NCBI GenBank assembly: GCA_030141605.1
Contig: JAQGDQ010000257.1
Coordinates: 64,001-124,000, forward strand
DNA: 60,000 nucleotides
Source of the DNA: Tubiluchus corallicola
Taxonomy: Eukaryota; Priapulida; Priapulimorpha; Priapulimorphida; Tubiluchidae
Direction of reading: 5' to 3'
The notes under the pieces were generated by a model. That model searched no databases. It saw nothing but the letters and a program-made list of their open reading frames with translations, and was not told the DNA's origin. How positions within the stretch are numbered: position 1 is the first letter of the stretch; every line of letters begins with the position of its first letter. Below, piece by piece: positions 46,601 through 57,800 of this stretch. The position numbers were made by a program, and so were the translations under genes.

Positions 46601-47539
46601 ATATAGTACATTAATTGCAGGTTGTAATATAGTTTCAAAAATTTTTGTTCCAAATTATAGCTGAATAAATATTTCTCATTAAGGTTTTTGTGACAGCTTT
46701 TAAAGCACTTTTTGGCTGAATTGATAGTTATATTTCATGTTAAGTGTAATATAGGTGTTAACCTTAAGTTTTGTAGCTTTCCTGTTTCAAGAGATTTCAA
46801 TTTCCGTTGCTTCATTATTAAACCTTATTTTTAGTAAAAACATAACTAGTGTATTCAAAGAAAACTTGAGACTGAAAAACTGTTTAAAAATACTTTTTAA
46901 GTCTAGACAGAGTTCGTTTGCTGGAATTTTACATTACTTCGCAATCTCAGTTTTAACCGCACTGTCAGCAAACTTTAGGTTGTGGTCAAAATTTTTATGC
47001 GTTTCCTTTCGAAAGTTTACAGTCGGTTTTGCGTCTAAAAACCGAGGCATCTGCAGTGGCTGCTGTTTCGCGTTATAAACCAGGAGAGAAGCCAATTTTT
47101 ATTACCGCGTCGAGATTTGCAGTGGTGGTGAACCAGTCGAAGATAATTAACGGATCACTTCTCATTAAATTTTTTTAACTATAACACCAGTAAAAACAAA
47201 CTGTTGCATTATACATCCGGTGAGATTTCCCCATTAGAATTTTTAGTAAAATGACCTGCAATGAACTGACCTAGCTTGACAAATTAGTGGGCCACCCTGT
47301 AAGTGGTTCAGCCCTGTGTGTGCGCAGCTGCAGCTGCTGTTGATGTGTATTGGTGCCCTGTGCCAAATATAGCCCCCTGTAATGTTAGACACTCTGTGAG
47401 AGCTTACTGGCACAAGTCAGCCGCTTGTGTTTTCTGCTCCGGGCCGCATTGGTCCCGGGTTGAACTGAGGTCACGCTGGGGTCAACATCACACGTGTTTT
47501 TTCTGATTTTTTTTTTCTGATTATTGTTATTCGGGTATC

Positions 47540-47765
47540 TTCTGAAGCTCGTAAGACTCGTCCTTGTTTCAGGAGCTTCTCTAGTAAGACTGGTTCTTGC
47601 TTCAGGAGCTTCTGGTAAGACATGCCTTTCCTTCAGTAGCTTTTAGTAACACTTGTCCTTGCTTCAGTAGCTTTTAGTAAGACATGCCTTTCCTTTAGTA
47701 GCTTTTAGTAAGACTTGTCCTTGCTTCAGGAGCTTCTCATAAGACTTGTCTTTGCTTCATGAGGT
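47540..47765. repeat. ~34-bp minisatellite, six to seven units
   Basis: Imperfect units of the form taagacttgtccttgcttca followed by ggagcttct; alternating units carry catgcctttcc, suggesting a two-unit higher-order period. Confidence 0.88.
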
Positions 47766-48579
47766 TTGAGCTTCTAAGCTGGATGGGTTTAACAGTCCAG
47801 TACGTCTAGGCAATGACCAGTGCTTCATAAGCCCTCTGATAAGCTTCTTAAGATAATTAATAAGTCTTTAATAAACCTCCAATGCTACTATACAACATAA
47901 GTGCACTTCCCAGTAAACTAGTCAGTGTCAGTGGTCATTCTCACCATCGTTTGTTAGGTTTTTATTTCTTGTAAGCTTGGAACATTTTTTTATCTCACGT
48001 TTTCTTCACGATGAATTCGCCCTTAGTTGCAGAGACTTGTCAATGATATTACTGATGAGAAAAAGAGTAGAGAATGTGCTTTCTCGGTAACTATCATGTA
48101 TTTAATATTTCGGAAATTTTTGAGCTTGCGTATTAGTTAAAATAATGTGCGTAAAACCTTGGAACCTTGTTCAATGATATTAATGTTGACTTTGCGGGAT
48201 TTTTAAACTTTTATGTGACTTAGAAATGTAGCCATGAATCGAATTTTTTACTAGAATGACTGAGCACGAAACTACACAGTATGTGAAATTATGTTCAAAA
48301 TTAGGTTCAAAATAATGTAATATTCTATTACATAAGCTCTACATCAAAAGCGAAACTGCTCAAGCTTATTTAGTACGTCATGATTTTCTTTATGTATGTA
48401 TTTAGTAGTACTTGATCTGACAGTTAGATAGTCTTTTAGCATTTTTATGCAGCTTCCTAGTGATGCTTAACCAAATAATGTAGTTGCTCTAACATGCAAA
48501 TTTAATGTTAAGTATTGACTTTGGATTGCATGTGAGAGTCAGTGGCTTGCCTGTATGATACATTTAAGAGGCCACATGA

Positions 48580-48891
48580 CCCGTGAAGTCAAACTGTAAA
48601 CATCGTAATCAGTCTTGCGCTTGTTCTCGTTGCATTGCCCCGTTGTTGGCTTCTTGAGTTCTGGCTTCGCGTCTGCAGCTCTCGCCTGCCTGCCAGCTAG
48701 TCTGAGTTAGTTTTGATTTAAAACATGCGTAGCTTGTTGCTTTATGAGCTTGCTGCTAGCAGCTGCTCTGAAGTTTAGAGTTTAGGAGGAGAGCAAGATG
48801 AGCAACGGGCTTCAGCCGTTCTACATGCTTGTAAAACAGAGTAGATGCAGCACTCAGCTATTGAATCCCGATGTGGTTCCTGGCCTCCTCT
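48580..48891 (+). promoter_or_regulatory. candidate TEAD promoter / 5' non-coding exon
   Basis: A locally GC-richer stretch (gcccc, cgcgtctgcagctctcgcc) in otherwise AT-rich DNA, followed by CTCCTCT|GTAAGC, a good donor at 48892. An upstream ATG at ~48799 would open a short uORF that, if spliced to 51607, ends in the TAG at 51631. This is inference; no transcript evidence. Confidence 0.25.
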
Positions 48892-49854
48892 GTAAGCGTT
48901 AATGTAAGACATGGAGATCTCAGTAGTTATTTGGTCTTTGGACTCCATAGCCTTATTATAAGGGCCTGATCATCTTATAGATTAGTATAGGCTACAGCAT
49001 AAGGTTCCATTAAATTTTGGTAACATTTAGTAAAAAATCTGTTTTTTTCACTACGACAATGAATAGTAAAATAGTGGTGTTTCTTAAATAACAGCTTTAT
49101 TGACAAACAAAAGGTCACACTTCATTGCATTAACTAATAAGTTTACTGCAAGTTATGTAAAATATTTCTTGATCGTTTGAAGACGAAGATGTCTTTTCTC
49201 AAGATCGTTTGACAGTGTACAATCAATCACTTATCAACGGTGATGTTATAAGCCATGTAAATATAACTGATGTACGCGTAACAGATAGTGACAAGTATTG
49301 TTGTAAGGCAGTGAACCAATATGGCGGCGTAGATATAGAATATATTTAGAATTATTTAATTTTTAAATATCATACAGTCTTCTAATGTACACTAAGTACT
49401 ATAAACTGGTAACAGCTGGTGTCATGCTGAACAGCCGTTTCATGCCTAAATCATCAGAACACGTGGTTCATCGGTAACCTTAAACTTAATACGTATAATA
49501 AACACTCAGCTATGTTCTGCAGATAATATATTGTCTAATTGAATCTGACAAAACATGGCTTCCCCAGTTAATTTTGTTTTTTCACACAACATGCTAATAA
49601 TTTGGCGTCTGGTCCGAGAAATGTTTTCTTGTAAGTGATAGTTACCATTCACTTTGAGGTACTCAAAGTATAGTAGTACGGACAGGGCCGGGATATGACC
49701 TTTTGGGGCCCCTAGGGTAATGAAATTATGGGGCCGCCTCAGACGAAGCCACCCTCTAACTTGCTCTCACCCTCCTTGAATATTTTTTACTCGCGTTATA
49801 TTTTAGCGACATTTACATAGCTTGAAGTAAACCTATTGCAAATCTTTAAATAAA

Positions 49855-49965
49855 CTAGAATATATATATTTGTTTTTCAAAAAAATATTCTTCAAGAAAT
49901 GCCACCATTTTACTATATATATTTCTTGAAGAATATTTTTTGAAAAACAAATATATATATACTAG
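49855..49965. repeat. near-perfect hairpin, ~45-bp arms
   Basis: 49855-49900 and 49921-49965 are inverted copies (ctagaatatatatatttg… against …aaatatatatatactag) with one mismatch and one indel, loop 20 nt. It could be a tiny foldback element or give a stable RNA hairpin on either strand. Confidence 0.9.
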
Positions 49966-51606
49966 CCTATAGGATAACCTGGTCCTGAGTTTGGTATGCA
50001 TTCATTGCTGACATGATTGTGCGTCGAAGCTTACTATAGATTGGCTATACAAGACCAGTGTTTCACCCATGGAGTTTTTGTATACCCAATGTAGTAACTA
50101 CGTCATGTAAGTGGTGCAGTTTTGAAACTTGTTTATCATGGCTGTATTTAATAAGAAAAGAGAAACCTCTTGTGCGTAAAATGAGTTGAAAATAGTTATT
50201 TAATACCAAGAGCCAGAAATCTTGCAAAAATGAACTTGAGCCCATTGCTGAGTAAAAATCTAATATTTACTTGTTAAGAATACATAGTCAGTTATGTGAT
50301 TATTATTGCGATACATTATGTTAAACACCAGTTTTAGGGCTGTTAGTCGGTGGTCGCCCCAAGATTAAGATTTGATATGGTTTGTACTACCACACTCGTT
50401 ATATAATGTTAAAATCTCTATATAGATATAACTTGAATGAACCTTCTATGTCAGCTGCTTGGGAAGAAATCATATCTTCTGGATCTGTCCTGTTGATCAA
50501 GGCAAAAATGAAGCCTTTCACTGAAATCCGGTTTTGCGCACCGGGCATTCGTGAGTCACTCGGTTGTTTACATCAATAATAATATTAGCGGCTTGTTTGT
50601 TTTTGAGCCGCGCGTTTTCTGTTTGTTTTCTGACCATGTTTCTCCTAGATTGTGCAACATCTGCTTGTGTTCTTGGCACACTTTTGACGGACACAAGCTG
50701 TTCTACATGCATGGGGATTTGCAATAAGATGGTTTGAGATGCTTTAAGACCATCCTGCATTCAGTAGGCCAAGTGTGATGCGGAAATGACGTCATCGGAT
50801 AAAATGACGATCAGGTCAATGTTGAAATTTGATTTGTTAATGTGAACGCTATTAAACTTGACAAGCCCATCAAATGATTATCTTATGGCGATTCTAAAAT
50901 CATTTCAAATATCAAAATATAATTGAATATACACCTGCTTGTATCCATTTTTTAAAGGTAAAGCATTACTGGTACTAGATCAGTGTACAGGTGATTCGCT
51001 AGAAGGCATTTAAGTATCATATATTTTCAGGAACTCTGAAATTGTGTTTCCCCTTTTTCTCCTGAATTTACTCAACTTCAGTAGAGACTTTTTTGAAATT
51101 TTGCCATGTCACTGGTATGAAACTAATCTCGGTAATCCAAAACAGCTTTCAAATCTTTGTTTTAGTGAAAGTATTACCAAACATTACGAGTGTTTCTCTA
51201 CTATAGAGTAAGTGCAAAAAGGTCAGTGCCCATTATTTGAGTGGTAGATTCATTTTTCTTTACATATATGGGAGTAATAAGAAAATGTTTGCCCACGTTT
51301 TAGTCAATAATTTTGCCGCAAAAAATTTGTCCTTCTTGCTAGTGTGTCGTGTATCTACAGGAGTCTATTCAAATAACAGTAAAAGACTGAATCCTTAAAA
51401 CGCTTGTATAATTAAAAAATATGTTCAGTGACAGTGTCATATGTACACTTCCACAATGTCAGTTGAGACAATTTTATAATATTCATCGTTTGATAAATAC
51501 CTATCTAGACTGTCATGTACAATTGACATCCTTACTACTTTGTAAATTGTATATAAAATTGTAAATATATAAATTTATTATTCTATTGCAATTTTTTGCT
51601 GTTTCA

Positions 51607-51892
51607 GATTTCTCAGTGTACATGGGGTCATAGTAAGAAATGTCCCAGAACTGGAACCCAGGTCCCAATACTGCACCGCCCACTATCCCTCCTGGTGAAG
51701 ACATTGGTCAGAACTTGACATCGAGCAGTGCCAGTGTCAGTCCAAAGTCAGAATCCGGTGACAAGCTCGACACGAACGATGCCGAAGGTGTATGGTCACC
51801 GGATATTGAACAAAGCTTCCACGAGGCTCTCGCAATATACCCTCCTTGTGGAAGGCGAAAGATCATCCTTTCCGATGAAGGAAAGATGTACG
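51607..51892 (+). CDS. TEAD: TEAD/scalloped transcription factor, first coding exon (partial gene)
   Basis: TEAD proteins bind MCAT-type DNA sites through the TEA domain and act with YAP/Yorkie in the Hippo pathway in the nucleus. The exon begins after a T-rich tract and TTTCAG; ATG at 51640 with an in-frame TAA just upstream (51634-51636) fixes the start. It encodes 84 codons plus 1 nt: a Pro/Ser-rich N-terminus, then from about residue 47 [20 protein letters not shown] and [22 protein letters not shown] helix 1 and the start of helix 2, nearly invariant in animals. It stops at TACG|GTAAGT, phase 1, exactly where the next exon should supply RNELIARY… and the recognition helix. That exon is not found in the remaining 8.1 kb. 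Which TEAD paralogue cannot be told; most invertebrates have one. Confidence 0.95.
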
Positions 51893-52051
51893 GTAAGTGA
51901 AAGCGACGATGCCAATTGTTTTTAAGTTGATCAGCTGCCAGTTAAACTGAAATTCACTGCAGAAAGGATAGCAGTTTCAGTAGCTAATTGTAGTGCATGC
52001 ATATTGATTAGCCTCTTTTCTGACAGACTCCAGTGGGAAAACCATTTCATT

Positions 52052-52135
52052 GCATTACAGATAAATGTCTTTGCATCAAACTGTACTCAAATAGCATTGC
52101 AGATAAATGTCTTTGCATCAAACTGTACTCAAATA
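52052..52135. repeat. perfect-but-one 42-bp tandem duplication
   Basis: gcatt(a/g)cagataaatgtc… repeated twice back to back (52052-52093, 52094-52135) with one difference, so recent. Confidence 0.95.
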
Positions 52136-52429
52136 ACTATTGTAATTGGTTGTTGACCGAGGTACTCACTGAACTGGAGATGGTGGATCACAAATCTGAT
52201 GCAAACTTTGTGCTAGTATATTTGTTTGCAGTTCCACGATGATCTCTTTTTCACAACGGCTGTAGGCAGGGTTTTCTCGAAAATGTCGCCATCGCCATCA
52301 TACATCCCATGTCCAAGATGACGGACCCAACGTCCCATTCCATTAGTCGACGCAGAACTCGCTCTAGTGCATTACTGTAAAGTTTTTCGTGACGATCCAC
52401 TACGAATTTTGGACATATTTTGAAAATAA

Positions 52430-52650
52430 TGTTATCACCTGCCATCTTGAATTTGAAATGGCAAATCGAAAATCTCACTCCATCAACCGATGTCAATATA
52501 TTCATTCTAGTATATTTTTCTGAAGTTTCAAGACAATCAATTGCGAATATGTGGGGCTTTGGGCTTTTTCGAAATGTTTTCCCTCTAACAAGAACAACAA
52601 CAACATCCGGATGAGTAACGATTTGGTTCGATACTCGACCAAAAAGAATA
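52430..52650. repeat. dispersed repeat, copy B (TEAD intron)
   Basis: Second copy of the family at 38640-38875: gccatcttgaatttgaaatgg, gaagtttcaagacaatca, aacaacaacaac, ggatgagtaacgattt. The short ORFs here are repeat-derived. Confidence 0.6.
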
Positions 52651-53835
52651 TTTTTTACATGGGTTATGGCACATTATCAGTTGGCAAGTTGAAGTTAGAG
52701 TTGTAATTCTTCTTATGATGACAGTGTGTGGGTCATTGATTGTACTTTACGCCTTCAGGGACTGGAGTGACAGTGCCGAAGAAGCACAGGACTATTAATA
52801 AACACTCTGTTCAGGTTTCAACCTTTTAAGACGGCAAACCCGGCTGTCAAGACTTTGGATCTTCCAACTATTCAAACTTTCCATCTGGGTTATTGTTTTC
52901 TTGGTAGCCTTGCTGCAGGCGCTCCTACTATGTATACCTGTCACGGCCTGGTCTCGTTATTACACCTGTATGATTGTATCTTATCCAAAACCGGTCGTCT
53001 AATAGCTTGTTACCTGTGGCGTGCCTGGCCAAAGAGAATCGTTTCTATTCAAAACTATTTTTCAATGCGAAGAATAAGAGGTCAAAATTAGGGATAGACT
53101 TCCAAACAGCATCTTCCTTCCGTAGATTCACTCAAGTTTACTGAATCTGGCACTCATTTTGCTAATTTGTTGCCTTGATTTGTCACTAAATTCATTTAAT
53201 TTTTCCTTAGTGATGTTCTGCTAATATCATTTTAAGCAATTAAAATGGGATTGCGTGAAAATAACATGTACATACTATAATTTAAAAAATTATTGAAATC
53301 ATTTCGTGACAATGTTGACTACTCTTCGTGCTTCGCGTGTAGTTAATTGCTTGCAAGCTATCTGTAGTAGTACGCCGTATTTACAAGCAGAAATGCTGTC
53401 TTTAGTTTGTAATAGGATAGGATTAAACTGGGGCAAAAACCGCCATACAACAGTTTGGTATTTTAGCAAAGCTAATGAGCATGGTTTTTGCTGGAGTTGT
53501 TTTTATAATAAGATACTTCGACCGCGACAGACGCAAAGTAATAAAAGTTTTTCTGCGCGCGCATTTTTTCAAACTATCTGAGAGACTTCCTTTTGAGGTT
53601 TGAGAACTTGTTAAATAAGAGGGTTGATGAGAATTTTAATTTCAGTTTCATTTTTTTAATTTATTTTTATATTTCGCATTTGGACACTACTTAGCAAACG
53701 TTTTGGGATTAAAAAATATGGACTTTTACAAAAATTTACATAGTATACAGTAAAACATTGACATCAGAAAAACTAATGCACAGATACTATGTAAAATAGA
53801 AACAGAATCAGTAGTTTAAGCTGGAACATATGATG

Positions 53836-54097
53836 CGCAGCAGCAGTTATTCTCGACGCTCACCTATCCACTTATTAACCAGATTTGGCTATTTTATACT
53901 TCACATCTAAACACACACACAAACACACCATGTTCACTCAACTATTCCTCGACTATAGTCAGAAAGTTATGCTTTGTACCTGAGTAGCGCAAATATAAAA
54001 ATCTCTGGATATATGACAATGAACTGCAGCAGCAGTTATTCTCGATGCTCACCTATCCACTTATTAACCAGATTTGGCTATTTTATACTTCACATCT

Positions 54098-54136
<39 letters not shown>

Positions 54137-54234
54137 ATGTTCACTCAACTATTCCTCGACTATAGTCAGAAAGTTATGCTTTGTACCTGAGTAGCGCAAA
54201 TATAAAAATCTCTGGATATATGACAATGAACTGC
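53836..54234. repeat. tandem duplication of ~190-210 bp with an expanded CA tract
   Basis: 53836-54026 and 54025-54234 are almost identical (cagcagttattctcg…gacaatgaactgc). The second copy carries a longer (CA)n run (about 54102-54134) than the first, which accounts for most of the length difference. Confidence 0.95.
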
Positions 54235-54835
54235 CTAGTAATGACCTCTTAACTTCTTCCACCTGATCAGTTAAATTGTGCAGTATGCTGACTCCTGGTC
54301 GTGATCAGATCGGAACAGCGTACTTTGTTTTTGTCACTCATTGTGTCGGTGTCCTTAGACAATGTAAGGGAGTTGGATCCGACACTTAATTCGTCAAGCT
54401 AGTCCCATAATCATGAGATAAGAACGGGTTAATGACAGGAGCAGCTATGTGGTAGACGTGACGTATCAGGTTATCAGCTGGAGTCATATGTGTGACGTGA
54501 TTTACCAAATCTTGTAGTCTACTAGAGTTATTTTATTTTAATACATTATTGTAAAGAGCAATAAATCTAGTTGAACGTAGGAGGCGTGTTTAGCAGTCCT
54601 AAAAGTATTTAATTAATCTTTACTACTTAAGCACTTTCAAGATGGGTTAAATAGAAATTTAAGTGCAATTTCGCTTCCATTTGCAATAAATTGTAGTGTT
54701 TGCGTTCTGTAGATCTTTTGATGCTTTTAGAAGTGCCTAGCATGTTTCGTAAGGTCAGCTGCATTTATTGGCAATAGTAAAAATTACAGCTAAGCTTTAC
54801 TTATACGCAAAAACTTGGATGGCTATCACTCCTCA

Positions 54836-54851
54836 CCCCCCCCCCCCCCCA
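54836..54851. repeat. poly-C tract
   Basis: Run of about fifteen C on the plus strand (poly-G on the other), rare in this AT-rich sequence; could form a G-quadruplex or i-motif. Confidence 0.85.
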
Positions 54852-57800
54852 CCAACCAATCTGCTTTCAGAAAGTGCCCTGCACGAAACTAAGAGTTCAA
54901 GAGAAGCTAGAGCCATGAATGTCATTCAGTAGATTTACTGTTGCAAGGAGAATTAAACTCTCTGACAAGTAATTTTGTACTGGTGAAACTGCTATTGAAT
55001 TTAATGGTGCATGTCAGCAACATAAAATCTTTTCATGCGAGCGAGTCGTTGGGAGCAGCGTGTCTTTATCTTCTTCTGTCCCCCTACCTCATCTAACAGC
55101 GCGTTTCTTTCATTGTCGTCTGATATAATAACGTTCTCCTATGCAAACTGATGGACAGCCGGGAAAGATGAAGTGAATGGAACTATTGTCCTCCTCACCA
55201 ACTCAGAGAATCTAAGTGTCCAATTTCGTTCTTTTGTATCCGCCTCGGCTTTTTTACGGGCTTAGGCCTGTAATTGACCACTTGCAAAATCAAACTTCCT
55301 GTTTAAGTTTCAAGTTCACTTTTAACCCTCCAAAAGTAATTCCTTTAAATGTGGACAAAACATGTTTGTACAAATACAGAAAAAAATATGTTTCAAGTTA
55401 GTAAACGAGTGAAAATTTATTTAAAGTCAAATTACTGAATAAGACACAGGCTCGTCTGCGCTTTTGAATAACTAAATATTATCTAGATCCATAATTATAT
55501 AAAATGTTTCAAAAATTATTGTGCATTCAAAACGATATAGTGAATTTGGCTACCATAATTCTTTATTGATGATCATCATCGCTTTCTTATCAATCAACAC
55601 TTATCATTATCATCATCGCGTTACGGCATTATCATTATAGTCAACTTATCATGTAAACTCTCCCATGCAACCTTGTGATTGTCCTCTTCATGTTCAAAGC
55701 AACTTTATTGTAAGATCACGCTACAGTACCCACGCAGACAACTTTCAATGTTATTCTAGCATTTGCACACAATGTTTAGCCCAACAAAACCGACTGCTAA
55801 CAGGCTCCTATTCGCTGATAGATTATTTTTCTTTCTTGTCTAATTGATGCCGTATTTACCTAGTTTTCGCCACTTAATAGCGGAGAATCTGTTTAGCTTT
55901 CTAGAAATAATACAGCCATTGTGCCGCCCCCTGGTGTGTCCCCTGCTGCTGTATTTTGATTTGCTATACAACTTGCTACAAGATACCACGTCTAAAGTAG
56001 TTTGCTGGCATTTGTGTTGCTTTGCTTTCCAGGTACTCAGAATAATATGGGCAACTGTACTTGAAATTTCTGCCCAATGTTAGACAACCAAGCTGTGTTT
56101 ATGCTAATGTTAGATACCACATGTGACTTGTTCAAATGTGATTGTCTGATCTTACAATTATAACTGTCTTAATCGCTTTAATTAATAAAGTTGACGTCAT
56201 TTTGTCCACTTTTCTTTAACGATACTTCAACTCATGTTTATACTTGTTTTTGTCTTTTACTCTCTGTTGCAATTAGATTCAGTTTGTTCAGTCTAGTATA
56301 TAGGGTTAATTTGGATCATCTGCTTAATCATCTTTTTTCCATTACATTCTATGAGCTCAGTTTAATATTGGACTCTTATATTATTAATTTTCATTACTCA
56401 CACGCCATCGGTTATTTCTCGATAACATTTGTAATTATCTGTTGTCAAGTGCCAGTAATGATTAGGTCCTCTTTATGTATTTATCATTGTCAGCTGGTAG
56501 TCGTGTTTCAATTTTTTTGTATGTATCTATGTATGTATGTAACTATATGTGTATGTATTCTATGGTTTTGATGTATGTATTTGTATATTTTATTTTGTTT
56601 TATTATTAATTTTGTTTGAGGTCAGTAAAATTTAATAATAATAGTAACAGTAATTCAGACCCAGAACTGATAAGGCATTATAATCTTAGACGACGTTTAC
56701 TATGCCATTTTATTAACAAATAATGATTTATTGGCGAAATATTTATATTAATGTTAATGTTAAAGTATTAATTACTTTGTGAAATGGGTCGCATTTATTA
56801 AACAGTTCTAAAAACGAAAGTTGGATGAAAAAAAATCTGAGAAACGTCAAAACTGATCTTCGATTCGAATCTGAGGCCTGTAAAAACGTCACTGACTCAC
56901 ATTCAGATGACTGCATAAGTGACCAGTCAGCGATTCATATTTGGACTCGTTACTTACTTTTTCACCTTTTGAAAAAAGTCAGTATGTGCAGAATACTTTG
57001 ATTTTCAGTAAGTAAATTTTTGAGTTTTGAAACTGGCCACTATATTTCATTGAATTCCGTGTTAGTTAAACCCTGAATCAAGGCGACATTCAGTTGACTT
57101 TATGGTTTCTTTTCGCGTATTTTTGTATTAAAGACAACGTTTCATAGGCTAGAAAACTGGTGATTGCTCTTGTTCAAGTTGTTACCATCATTTTTTTTTA
57201 TCAGAAATGAATTAATTGGTGGAGTTTTTGGTGTTTGTTATTGAAACGTTCGAGTGTGTTGACTTTGCTCCGTTGTGCTCACGTTTCTGAACTTACTGCG
57301 CTGAATTCGGGCAGTGGATTTTCTTGTGTGCCGTAGTAAAATGATTGGAATAGATGGCATACCTAGAAATACCTCGCCGACGATTTGTACAAGTGCCTAG
57401 CTCCATGACTCACTGGCTCTTCGTGCTGGCACGGACCATCGCATTCTGTAACTTCAAAGGGAGTAGCCATCAGCCAGGTTGATCTAAACAGCCATTAGCT
57501 GAAACTTCGTTACTTGGAAACCGTTGTGCGTGCACTTTTTTAACCAACGTACTTTCTGCCCGAATGCACAAATGTGCGTGGAGGAACTGTACTTCTGGTT
57601 TTTACTGCTGCATCATTCGACCTTCGCACCCCCGCCGTAGCAGTGCACAGTAGATAAACCTGATATAGCCTGCAGATATAACTTTAACTTGGTTCAAAGT
57701 TTACCTTGTTCAATGTTTTTGTGTGGGCGATACACGTATATTTAGTTTACTGTAGATGAGAACATTGTTATGTCGAGCTGGCAAAAAGTTTAGAAACGAT

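Larger units (their letters stand above)
39112..51606. other. 12.5-kb region without convincing coding sequence, between divergent genes
   Basis: Only short, unrecognised ORFs. It separates the minus-strand Reeler-DOMON gene from plus-strand TEAD and should hold both promoters and any 5' non-coding exons (a probable acceptor at 39123 and one at 51606 both imply such exons). It also holds several small tandem repeats and a strong hairpin, listed separately. Confidence 0.6.

Noticed and set aside
57203-57217. Plus-strand codons for Arg-Asn-Glu-Leu-Ile, the residues expected at the start of TEAD exon 2, just after a T-rich tract
   Set aside because: The following codons (GGVFGVCY then stop) do not continue the TEA domain, and the Arg would overlap the splice AG; judged a chance five-residue match.
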